46,494 bases of DNA from Pseudomonadota bacterium (lineage in GTDB: Bacteria > Desulfobacterota > Desulfobulbia > Desulfobulbales > Desulfocapsaceae). Where the stretch lies: assembly GCA_018817385.1 (NCBI GenBank), contig JAHIUA010000009.1:1-46494 (forward strand), given 5' to 3'. The notes beneath the pieces were generated by a model. The model was given only the letters and a program-made list of their open reading frames with translations. It was not told the origin of the DNA and did no database searches. The position numbers and the translations under genes were made by a program. Positions 1 to 8,190 of this stretch are shown one piece after another (the first letter of the stretch is position 1; every line of letters begins with the position of its first letter).

Positions 1-655
1 AGCGAAAATTAGAGAAATCGAGACCAGATTTTCATGGATTTGAGGCGAATAGCAGGCCTATTTAACGAAAATCTATGGAAATATGGGCCGATTTGTCAAA
101 TTTGCAGCAGATTTATGTCTAAGTCCGACAGGCTCCTAGAAAGATGCTTCTGTAACCGTTGTTGCAACAGTTGTTTATTGGTGGTGGAAAAGGGTACAAA
201 CACCGTCTTGCCAATAGGCAGCATTTCACGGCTGTTGCAAGTAACATAGAGGGGAGGGGCCTGGGAAAGAGAAAAGGAAATTACCTTATTCTTGGGGCAG
301 CGATTTAAGCCGCAAACATGGGGGCCCCCTGTCTGTTTCGCCTGTATCTGTGGGGGGGTGCGGCTGAAGCCGTTCCAAGACAAGAAAAAGCACCTTCAGG
401 TACTCTCCTTCCCATGGCCACCCCACACTCCAATCTCCAGGAAATTGGCTGCTGCCGGTATTGGCGGGTATTCAGTCCGTGAAAGTTGATTTCCTTTATT
501 TGGGCAGTTGCCGCCGGCCTCAGTCTCTTCGGCACAGCATCTGCTCGGCATCTTTCCTTCTCCGTTATTGACCTTTCTTCGGCAGCGTCTTATCATGCAC
601 AGCAGAAAAGGCCATTGCTTGTCTATTACTCGCTGTCCATATCAAGAGGATTCGT
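1..655. other. No convincing gene; intergenic or leading remnant
   Basis: I see only short overlapping open frames on both strands, none with a convincing ribosome binding site or recognisable protein family. The one structured element is a REP-like palindrome near 360. The stretch may be the tail of a non-coding region that continues off the left edge of the window. Confidence 0.5.
358..380. repeat. Solitary REP-like palindrome
   Basis: GCGGCTGAAGCCGTTCCAA at 360-378 is the reverse complement, with one mismatch in the compared part, of the palindromic motif in the 264-bp tandem repeat at about 10 kb (TTGGAGCGGCTTCAGCCGC). It folds on itself as GCGGCT/AGCCG(T). This makes it a dispersed copy of the same REP-like family. 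Confidence 0.55.
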
Positions 656-898
656 ATGATTCCATTACCCCAAAAAACATGTCTCAGTTGTCGTAAATTC
701 AGATTGGATGATCCCCATTCAGGTATCTGTCGGGTGGATAAAAGTGTTGATCATTATCCAATGAAACGTACGGATGAGAGCTGCGCTCTGTGGCAGGACG
801 CCGGTCAGCAGTATTATATCCGGAGCGGATGGATTAAGCGGACCCTTGCCACAAAAGAAGAGGCAGAACAGCAGGGAGATCATTGTCGCCAGCTCTGA
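656..898 (+). CDS. Small cysteine-containing hypothetical protein
   Basis: This 80-residue protein has CXXC near its start (C9, C12) and further cysteines at C24 and C43, a spacing that could bind a metal such as zinc or an Fe-S cluster. I do not recognise the family. The start is supported by AGAGGA five bases upstream of the ATG. It contains a conserved-looking 'TCLSCRKF' opening and a polar, charged C-terminus, with no signal peptide or membrane segment. It stands alone, about 700 bases upstream of the cytochrome operon, so no function can be drawn from context. The good ribosome binding site and the ordered cysteines are the only reasons to accept it as real. Confidence 0.6.
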   Translation: MIPLPQKTCLSCRKFRLDDPHSGICRVDKSVDHYPMKRTDESCALWQDAGQQYYIRSGWIKRTLATKEEAEQQGDHCRQL

Positions 899-1614
899 CC
901 TGGAGAAACTCTTTTTATGGTCCTGTCAGGAGCCATCTCCCTTGGTTGCGGCGGGATAAAAGGTCTGTAATCGGCTTTGAACTTGACAGGGGGGGGAACC
1001 CGGAGTACAAAGCATCGCCCATGACCAAGGAGTGGCTTCAGCCATCAAGAACAGTATCGCAGGAGATCAGGCAACACGTAATGCAAAGGAAGAAAACTGG
1101 CCACTCTCTTCTGTAATATAAAAAATGATCAAGTAACAAGTCAGTTTCGATCCGCCTTCAATTCAACTCACCTCACCTTGCAGCATTCATTTTTTTTCTC
1201 TTTTCAAGGCACTTCCATATCGTGTCAGGCTATTGGTATTGTTATACCCTGAGCCTCATTTCTCAATGCATTAAAGCAGCGCATGTCCTACATTGTGGCG
1301 CGACAATCTGCCACTTGTGTGAACCCGTTGATTAGAATACTATCTTGCCCAAAGTAAAAGGTAAATAGAGAGGCTGTGGGGGCTTCTTTTGACTGTTTTT
1401 TCAAACAGATGCCGTTTGCAGATCTTACAGGTATCCTCATGTGACTCCTGTGAAGGGTCTCGTTTACTTCACTGTACACGGGGGTGCTTCAGAAAGAGGC
1501 ATCCCTGAAAAAACACATTGTTGTCTTGTTTCCATTCAAGGTTAGCAAGAGAGGAATGTCACAGTCAACATGCTGAGGGCGAGAAAATTTTTCTCAAGTA
1601 AGAGGGGGTTGAAA
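899..1614. other. Intergenic region upstream of cytochrome operon
   Basis: About 700 bases without a supportable gene. Short frames here lack ribosome binding sites and homologous-looking features. It must hold the promoter of the cytochrome operon, but I cannot point to a convincing -35/-10 or -24/-12 pair. An AGAGGGGG ribosome binding site at 1601-1608 fixes the start of the following gene at 1615. Confidence 0.45.
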
Positions 1615-2784
1615 ATGAAAAAACATGTAGCTCTATGTATTATTGCATGGACCGTACTGGCGTTATTTATAGTGCCGGCTTCGGTAATCGCTGCCGATGA
1701 GGAGGGCTGCGCGATATGTCATAAGTATTCCGGCCTTGCCAGGTTGGACAAGACAGGGAAAATTCGCTTGTTTTATGTCAACAATGATATGTACAAAAAT
1801 TCCGTCCATGGAAAAGTTCTCTGTCGAAATTGTCATCTCAATCTCGATATTATTCCGCATACGGATGCGAAAAAGGTTGATTGCGCGACAAAATGCCATC
1901 TCAAAGAGCCTTCTACTGATGTGGATTTTTCCCATGGCAATCTCTATGCCGAAGTAAATGACAGTATCCATGGCAAGGGAACAGAGGGCTCTCCGAAAAA
2001 GTTCAGTGCTGATATGCCTGGTTGTACCGACTGTCATCTGAATACCATCTACAAGCCTGTGCAGGGACTTGATCAAGAAGCGGGGATTTCACGTAATGCC
2101 CTGCGTCGCTGTATAGGCTGTCATACCCAGAAAGAGTGGGCCAGTCGTTATTATCAGCATTTTTCCCACCGGCTGCACAGATCGAGAACCGCCGTGGAGA
2201 CGGTCAATCTCTGTCTCAACTGCCATCAGGATGCTACAATGATGAAGAGACATGATCTCCCCGCCACCGCAAATTATCGTGATACCTACCACTGGAAGGG
2301 CGTCTTGTACGGTGATCATAACATGCCCGATTGTATCAGCTGTCATGCACCTGTTGGCTATTCAGTCCACTCGCTTAGCAGCATGCAGGATCCAAAGTCT
2401 CCAGTGTATATGAAAAATCTGCAAAGAACCTGTGCCAGCACCGAAAGTTCTCAGGAATGTCATCCCAATGCCAGTCAATCTTTTGCCTCTGGAAAGATTC
2501 ACCAGACAGGACTTGGATTTGATGAGACAGTGGCTGCCTTTGTCAGAGGTGAAACATCTCTTGAAGAAATCAGTGGTCTTAATAAGGATCGAAGATTACG
2601 TGACCTGATGGACGCCGATGCTGATGATGTTAGTGCCATGAGTGAGCAAGAGCGTTTTGAACGGAAGGTGTACATACTGGTAAAGTGGATATATACCCTC
2701 CTCATTACCGTCGTTATTGGCGGCATGCTGATACATCAGCTCATGGACTTTTACAGAATAGTCCAAAACAGAAAAAAACATTGA
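1615..2784 (+). CDS. C-terminally anchored multihaem cytochrome c
   Basis: The preferred start is the ATG at 1615, 7 bases after AGAGGGGG; an in-frame ATG at 1570 would put a charged extension ahead of a clean Sec signal peptide (MKKHVALCII...VIAA). The mature protein has six CXXCH haem c motifs (CAICH, CRNCH, CTDCH, CIGCH, CLNCH, CISCH), one CX3CH (CATKCH) and one unusual CX8CH (CASTESSQECH). A single hydrophobic segment near the C-terminus (YILVKWIYTLLITVVIGG) should anchor it in the inner membrane with its haems in the periplasm. The next gene is a b/c-type membrane cytochrome 13 bases downstream, so the pair may form a quinol-oxidising complex like the Geobacter Cbc-type inner-membrane bc complexes. 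That analogy is architectural only. Confidence 0.9.
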   Translation: MKKHVALCIIAWTVLALFIVPASVIAADEEGCAICHKYSGLARLDKTGKIRLFYVNNDMYKNSVHGKVLCRNCHLNLDIIPHTDAKKVDCATKCHLKEPSTDVDFSHGNLYAEVNDSIHGKGTEGSPKKFSADMPGCTDCHLNTIYKPVQGLDQEAGISRNALRRCIGCHTQKEWASRYYQHFSHRLHRSRTAVETVNLCLNCHQDATMMKRHDLPATANYRDTYHWKGVLYGDHNMPDCISCHAPVGYSVHSLSSMQDPKSPVYMKNLQRTCASTESSQECHPNASQSFASGKIHQTGLGFDETVAAFVRGETSLEEISGLNKDRRLRDLMDADADDVSAMSEQERFERKVYILVKWIYTLLITVVIGGMLIHQLMDFYRIVQNRKKH

Positions 2785-2797
2785 GAGGATGATCACT

Positions 2798-4360
2798 ATG
2801 AATACTCAAAAACCAAATGAACTGCCCAGTGAAATAGTCCGTCTCAACGCCCAGGAACGCATACAGCACCTGTTGACCTTTGTTACCTTTGTCCTTTTGG
2901 TTATAACAGGTTATATGCTTAGAATGCCTGAGGAATTTATTCTCAAGTTTGGGGACTGGGGAGAAACGATTTTCTACTATCGAGGTATTACCCACCGTGT
3001 CTGTGGTGTTCTCATGATCGCCACCGGTCTCTATCATGTCATTTACCTGGTAGCTTCCAAGAGTGGTCGATCCTTTATGTTCGCTATGATTCCGGTTTGG
3101 AAAGATGTTGTAGATATCTTTCAAAACCTGGCCTATTATCTTGGCCTGAGAGATGCTCCCCCCAAATTCAGAAGATTTGATTATCGGGAGAAGGCGGAAT
3201 ATTTAGCACTTGTGGCTGGTACCATTATTATCTCCGTGACTGGAGTTTTCCTCTGGACTGAAGTCTACTGGAGTAAGTTTGTTCTTGATCTTTCCATTCT
3301 TATTCATGGAATGGAGGCTATTCTTGCAACCTTGGCCATCATTGTCTGGCATTTTTATGCTGTCCACTGGAAGCCGGGTCAATTTCCGATGAGTAATGTC
3401 TGGATTGATGGTAAGATGTCTAATCATCATCTCAAGGAAGAGCATGCTGTCCAGTATGAACAAATGGTTGCAGATGGATTGCTTGCCCCAGTTGATGAAT
3501 CTGACCATTCAGGCCATGGACATTCAGGACATCATAAAACCTTTGGCAGGAGACTGGGGGAAATGATGTCACTGTGTACACTCATTTTCTGTCTTATCGT
3601 CTCCGTACTCCTGCTGAAGATTCTTTATTTCCCTTCAGCGCGTTCTATAACGAAGATGCAACCGGCTGATACCGGTAAATTTGTAGGATTTGTTGCCGCA
3701 GGTCAGGCAAAGAAGACAGATACACATTTTCATAATATAGATGACACTGTCAAGTTGACCATAGCTAAACAACCAATATGTGTAAGCTGTCATGGAACCT
3801 TGCCTCACAGCAAGTCACCGGATATCCGTTCGTTCTTAAATATGCATAACTACTTTATGGCCTGTGAAACCTGTCATGTGCGCCGAGCCGATGTAAAGGG
3901 AGAGGTCGCATATCTCTGGTATGATAACATGACGGAAGAACAGGTAACGGTAATTGATGAAAGCAAAAATGGCTATTATGGAGCCAGAATGGTTCCGGTG
4001 GCAACCCTGAACGGGGACACGCGTCGTCTGGATAAGGCGAGTAATCCTGGTTTTATCGCCGAGTATATTGCCCAGAAAGATAATCTTACCCCTGAGGAGC
4101 AGGCTGAAGCCAAGGTCATCCTCCATAAAGGTATGTCCAAGAAACCGCTCCAGTGTACAGAGTGTCACAGTCGTGAGCCGTACATTGATTTTGTTTCAGC
4201 AGGCTACTCAAAGACCAGGGCCGACAGCCTCTATAGGACAGAAGCGGCTGACATGATAGACAGGTATATGAAATTTTACCTGCCAACCATGTTTGACCCG
4301 GACATGATAAAAGAACAGAAGATGAAAGAACTGGAACTTGAAAATCGTTCAACCGATTAA
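2798..4360 (+). CDS. Membrane cytochrome b fused to triheme cytochrome c
   Basis: The N-terminal half has about four transmembrane helices with histidines placed as in the cytochrome b561/formate-dehydrogenase gamma type (for example HRVCGVLMIATGLYH and IHGMEAILATLAIIVWHFYAVHW), implying b haems that take electrons from quinol. A His-rich stretch (HSGHGHSGHH) is followed by a fifth helix (LCTLIFCLIVSVLLL) and then a periplasmic domain with three CXXCH motifs (CVSCH, CETCH, CTECH). I chose the ATG at 2798 because GAGAGG (2783-2788) lies 9 bases before it; the ATG at 2789 directly abuts that sequence. Translation is probably coupled to the preceding cytochrome gene. The likely role is passing electrons from the menaquinone pool to the c-type cytochromes of the operon. 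Confidence 0.88.
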   Translation: MNTQKPNELPSEIVRLNAQERIQHLLTFVTFVLLVITGYMLRMPEEFILKFGDWGETIFYYRGITHRVCGVLMIATGLYHVIYLVASKSGRSFMFAMIPVWKDVVDIFQNLAYYLGLRDAPPKFRRFDYREKAEYLALVAGTIIISVTGVFLWTEVYWSKFVLDLSILIHGMEAILATLAIIVWHFYAVHWKPGQFPMSNVWIDGKMSNHHLKEEHAVQYEQMVADGLLAPVDESDHSGHGHSGHHKTFGRRLGEMMSLCTLIFCLIVSVLLLKILYFPSARSITKMQPADTGKFVGFVAAGQAKKTDTHFHNIDDTVKLTIAKQPICVSCHGTLPHSKSPDIRSFLNMHNYFMACETCHVRRADVKGEVAYLWYDNMTEEQVTVIDESKNGYYGARMVPVATLNGDTRRLDKASNPGFIAEYIAQKDNLTPEEQAEAKVILHKGMSKKPLQCTECHSREPYIDFVSAGYSKTRADSLYRTEAADMIDRYMKFYLPTMFDPDMIKEQKMKELELENRSTD

Positions 4361-4368
4361 AAAACATT

Positions 4369-5499
4369 ATGCGCCACCATCCTAAATATATGCCCGCTTT
4401 GTTTTCTTCTGCTCGTGTCATGGCTCAAACCTTGACACAGCAGGTGAAAATCATTTACTCTAAAGATGTCCCTGTGATAAAGCAGAGAAGGCACTATTGT
4501 GGATGGTGGTTATTTGTTTTTTTTATACCAGTTATTCTGTTCATGACAAGTGGGGTCAAGGCCGGTGAGGATCCTCTTTACCCAGCTTCTGCTGGCGAGA
4601 TCGTTGAGGATCCCCTTGGCAACCTTGGCCTTGACGTTGCCGAGGCCGTTGAGGAACCTCTCAACCTGGTTTTGTATCGCACCGTTTTTGTCATTGGTGA
4701 TCCCCTCCGTCTTCCCAGCGATGTTGCTGTTGACGGGAAGGGGAAAATTTATATTCTTGACGGAACAGCGAATACCGTCAGGATTTATGACCATAATGGA
4801 AAGCCTTTATCTACTGTTGGTGACAAAGAAACACTGAATCTCCCCCTGGGACTTGATGTTTCGCCGGCAGGGGATGTGCTGGTTGCAGATTCAGGCAACC
4901 ACAGGATAGTGCTCTTTCCAGCCAAGCAGGGTGCTCCTGAATTTTTTGATCTGCCGACTCCCCCCGGAGGGAAGGCAACTGATCCAACGGATGTGGTTTT
5001 TGGCCAGCAACTCAAAAAATTCTTTGTGGTAGATAATGATAACCACAGAGTCATTGCACTGGATATGAAAGGAAAAATTCTTTGGTCCAGTGGAAAGATG
5101 GGACGTAATCCAGAGGAATTTCGCTTTCCCTTTATGCTGGATAAAGACAATAAAGATAACCTCTATATTGTTGAGGTGGTCAACACCAGGATTCAGGTGT
5201 TGAACAAAGACGGGGCCCACCTCAAATTCATTGGTGATTGGGGGATTGAAAAGGGCCAATTCTTCAGGCCCAAAGGTATTGCCGTCAGTGAAAATAATGA
5301 GCTTCTGGTCTCTGATAGTTACCTTGGTATTATCCAGGTCTTTACCCATGGCGGAACTTTTATTGGCGCTGTTGGCGATGAAGCGGGTAATCTGAGAAAA
5401 TTTACAACACCAATAGGAATGACGGTTTCGGGAGATCGCTTGTTTGTTATAGAGATGTATACCAATCGCCTTATCGTTCTCGAAAGAGAGGGGCCATAA
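4369..5499 (+). CDS. NHL-repeat beta-propeller protein, exported
   Basis: After a basic N-terminus comes a hydrophobic signal/anchor segment (WWLFVFFIPVILFMTSGVKA, about residues 46-65). The rest is a series of NHL-type blades with the typical pattern 'P.dvavd.kGkiYilD....vriyd..G', for example LPSDVAVDGKGKIYILDG, GDVLVADSGNHRIVLF, KKFFVVDNDNHRVIALD, DNLYIVEVVNTRIQVLN and GIAVSENNELLVSDS, consistent with a six-bladed propeller. There are no haem motifs. It sits between membrane and periplasmic cytochromes with 8- and 3-base gaps, so it is probably a periplasmic scaffold or docking protein of the same electron-transfer assembly. The start is uncertain: no good ribosome binding site precedes 4369, and a later start just before the hydrophobic segment is possible. 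Confidence 0.85.
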   Translation: MRHHPKYMPALFSSARVMAQTLTQQVKIIYSKDVPVIKQRRHYCGWWLFVFFIPVILFMTSGVKAGEDPLYPASAGEIVEDPLGNLGLDVAEAVEEPLNLVLYRTVFVIGDPLRLPSDVAVDGKGKIYILDGTANTVRIYDHNGKPLSTVGDKETLNLPLGLDVSPAGDVLVADSGNHRIVLFPAKQGAPEFFDLPTPPGGKATDPTDVVFGQQLKKFFVVDNDNHRVIALDMKGKILWSSGKMGRNPEEFRFPFMLDKDNKDNLYIVEVVNTRIQVLNKDGAHLKFIGDWGIEKGQFFRPKGIAVSENNELLVSDSYLGIIQVFTHGGTFIGAVGDEAGNLRKFTTPIGMTVSGDRLFVIEMYTNRLIVLEREGP

Positions 5500-5502
5500 T
5501 CA

Positions 5503-8190
5503 ATGAGTCGGTGCCTGCCTGTTGCCTGTATTATTTTGCTGGTTGGATTGTTTTTCCCTTTTCACAACCTGAAAGCAGCTGGCAACCTGACCCAGAATTC
5601 CTCACGCGAATGTGCCATCTGCCATTTCAGATGGATAGATCAGTTCGTGAAGGGACACGGTACCGTTTATACGGACTATGAAACTGAGGATGTTGCAGGT
5701 GAAGAGCTGATGTGTTTCAGCTGTCATGACGGATCAACTGCAGATTCCCGCCTGAAAGTCTGGTTCCAGGACATGCATAAGACGGGTGTGAAGCCCTCCG
5801 ATAAAGTCAAAATCCCCAAACTCTTCCCTCTCTCCAAAGATGGTTTTATAGTCTGTGCAACCTGTCACTCTGCCCATTCCAACCCGACTGATACAAGTAT
5901 CGAACGCAGTGTTTTTCTGAGGATCACCAATAATGATTCCATTATGTGCGAGATGTGCCATATTAATCAGGTGCCGGCAGATAACAATCATCCAACCCAC
6001 ACTGGGAAAAAAACTCTCCCGGCACAGCTTTATACTGAAGGAGCCAGTGTCTCTTTTACAGATCCCAATCACGTTATCTGTGAAAGCTGTCATACGGCTC
6101 ATGCCAGTGTTGAAAGAACTCTGGTGCACACCATGGCGGAGTCATCCCTCTGTATCATCTGTCATACAGACAAGATTGATGCCAACCCCAAGCAGTCGTC
6201 TGTGGGAGTCAATCACCCGCTCAAGGTAGAATTTAAGACAGAACCCTCATTGAACCTGACCCTCCAGGCCGGACCCCAAAACAGTCTTGAGTGTATGTCC
6301 TGTCACAAGGTGCACGAGCATGCCCCCGGGACCAAGGCCCTGGTAGCAACCCGTGACCCCCTGTGTTCTTTTTGTCATCCAGACAAGGATGATCGCCTGT
6401 CGCTTCTCAAGGGGACCAATGAAAATCATCCTCTGAATGTAACTTTTAAGGCTTCTCCCGATGCGAAGATTGAGCTTGCAGCTGGAGAAAACAATACGGT
6501 GCACTGTTTTACCTGTCATCGGATACATCAGCACACCCCTGATACCAAGGCCCTTGCCGCCCAGCGTGACCCGCTCTGTGGAACCTGCCATGCTGCCCAG
6601 TACCTGGTGGAACGAACCGATCATGACCTTGGCGTTACGGCCACGGCTGAATTAAACACTGCCGGCCAGAGCAGCAGACAGTTCGGTGTCTGTGTTTCAT
6701 GTCATGTCCCCCATAAGGCAAGTGGACCCTTTTTATGGTCTCGCTCCGCTATTGAGGAGAATGTTTCACCCTCAGAGCTCTGTCTGTCCTGTCACTCGAA
6801 AGAAGGCCCTGGGGCCAAGAAAACCGTTGGCAAATATTCCCATCCTGTCGGCGTCAAGGTCAAGGATTCAAAGCAACTTCCTCTCTATGTCCAGGACAGT
6901 GGTGAGTCGGTAATGGAATGCCATACCTGTCATGACCCCCATCGCTGGCAACCCGGGCATGAAACAAAAGGGAAAGGCGAAAATATTGAAGGAGATGGCG
7001 ATAGCAGTTTCCTGAGACAGACCTGTTCTGCAGATCAGGCCCTGTGCTCTACCTGTCATTCTGAGGAAGGCAGGGTGGAAAAAACTGATCATGATCTCCG
7101 CATCACTGGACGGGAAGTTAACAATATTGCCGGAAAGAATGTCGTTCAGGCAGGAGTGTGCAGTGCCTGTCATATACCGCATAATGGCAGCGGTCCAATG
7201 TTATGGGCCCAGGATCTGCCACGAAAAGGGCGGTCCACTTCACTGCTGTGTCTCTCCTGCCACAACAAAAATGGGGCTGCTGCTAAGAAAACTGTGGGCA
7301 AATACTCCCATCCAGTCGGAGTGGCCGTTAGCGGTTCTCCTGAGCTTCCCCTCCATAAAATTGATGAAACTAAATCGGTGATGGAATGCTCGACCTGCCA
7401 TAACCCTCATAACTGGAGACCGGACAGGCAACAGCCTGACAGTCTGGAAAATGTGGAAGGTGATGGATTGAGCAGCTTTTTACGGGAGACAAGTGTGGAG
7501 GATCCAGCTCTGTGCAACAAGTGCCATGTTCGCCAGAGCAAGGTTGCCGGAACAGAACACGATATGCGGGTGGTTGCGCCTGATGCCTTGAAACCGAAAG
7601 AAATCGGTTCGCCGCCGACTTCGATCTGTACCCCGTGTCATACTGTCCATAACGCCGGCAACCAGGCTGCTCTGTGGAACGCCGCCCTGTCATCCTATAA
7701 AAAGGATTTCATGGAACGTGCATGTTATGGCTGTCATAATCCGGAAGGTATCGGCAAGGCCAAACTGGTTAAAGTCGGTTCTCATCCCCGGCGGATTCAT
7801 TTTGGATACAATAAACCCTATGTCAGTAATACCCGTCCCGGGCATGATCAGTCTGTCGAGCTTCCTCTCTATGATGAGAATGGCCAAAAGACGATGTCCG
7901 GTGAGATAACCTGTCCAACCTGTCATGATCCTCATATCTGGCAGCCTGGAAAACTGGAAATAGGTCCTGGTGTTAATCTTGAAGGCACAACTGTAAACAG
8001 TTTTCTCAGAAAAGATGTGAGAAGGGGGCTCTGCTATGAGTGTCACGGTATTAAAACGCTCTCTTTGTATCGCTATTATCACGTTGTGGAAGAGAGGAAA
8101 AAAATGATGGGGCCTTATACCCCCCAGTTCAGGCAGTTAGGGCCTCAGGGCAGTGATTATCGAACAAACTCCAGAGGCAGCACACCATGA
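5503..8190 (+). CDS. Large multihaem cytochrome c, 22 CXXCH motifs
   Basis: A Sec signal peptide (CLPVACIILLVGLFFPF...LKAA) leads into an 895-residue protein in which I count 22 CXXCH motifs spread along the whole length, and no C-terminal anchor. Three consecutive modules of about 156 residues begin at residues 395, 551 and 707, each with 'vCxxCHxPH...LW', a LCLSCH-type site, 'KYSHPVGV', 'LPL', 'MEC.TCH.PH.W' and 'EGdg.sSFLR', so the C-terminal half arose by internal duplication. An earlier pair (about residues 255-365) is also duplicated around 'TKAL.A.RDPLC..CH'. Many extra histidines could supply distal ligands. It is likely periplasmic or exported and could serve as an electron reservoir or wire. 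It overlaps the next gene by four bases (ATGA). Confidence 0.9.
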   Translation: MSRCLPVACIILLVGLFFPFHNLKAAGNLTQNSSRECAICHFRWIDQFVKGHGTVYTDYETEDVAGEELMCFSCHDGSTADSRLKVWFQDMHKTGVKPSDKVKIPKLFPLSKDGFIVCATCHSAHSNPTDTSIERSVFLRITNNDSIMCEMCHINQVPADNNHPTHTGKKTLPAQLYTEGASVSFTDPNHVICESCHTAHASVERTLVHTMAESSLCIICHTDKIDANPKQSSVGVNHPLKVEFKTEPSLNLTLQAGPQNSLECMSCHKVHEHAPGTKALVATRDPLCSFCHPDKDDRLSLLKGTNENHPLNVTFKASPDAKIELAAGENNTVHCFTCHRIHQHTPDTKALAAQRDPLCGTCHAAQYLVERTDHDLGVTATAELNTAGQSSRQFGVCVSCHVPHKASGPFLWSRSAIEENVSPSELCLSCHSKEGPGAKKTVGKYSHPVGVKVKDSKQLPLYVQDSGESVMECHTCHDPHRWQPGHETKGKGENIEGDGDSSFLRQTCSADQALCSTCHSEEGRVEKTDHDLRITGREVNNIAGKNVVQAGVCSACHIPHNGSGPMLWAQDLPRKGRSTSLLCLSCHNKNGAAAKKTVGKYSHPVGVAVSGSPELPLHKIDETKSVMECSTCHNPHNWRPDRQQPDSLENVEGDGLSSFLRETSVEDPALCNKCHVRQSKVAGTEHDMRVVAPDALKPKEIGSPPTSICTPCHTVHNAGNQAALWNAALSSYKKDFMERACYGCHNPEGIGKAKLVKVGSHPRRIHFGYNKPYVSNTRPGHDQSVELPLYDENGQKTMSGEITCPTCHDPHIWQPGKLEIGPGVNLEGTTVNSFLRKDVRRGLCYECHGIKTLSLYRYYHVVEERKKMMGPYTPQFRQLGPQGSDYRTNSRGSTP

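Noticed and set aside
34-535. Several cysteine-rich short frames on both strands
   Set aside because: They overlap one another, have no ribosome binding sites and show no family pattern.
1570-1614. Longer N-terminus for the first cytochrome
   Set aside because: It adds a charged 15-residue leader before a clean signal peptide; AGAGGGGG clearly serves the ATG at 1615.
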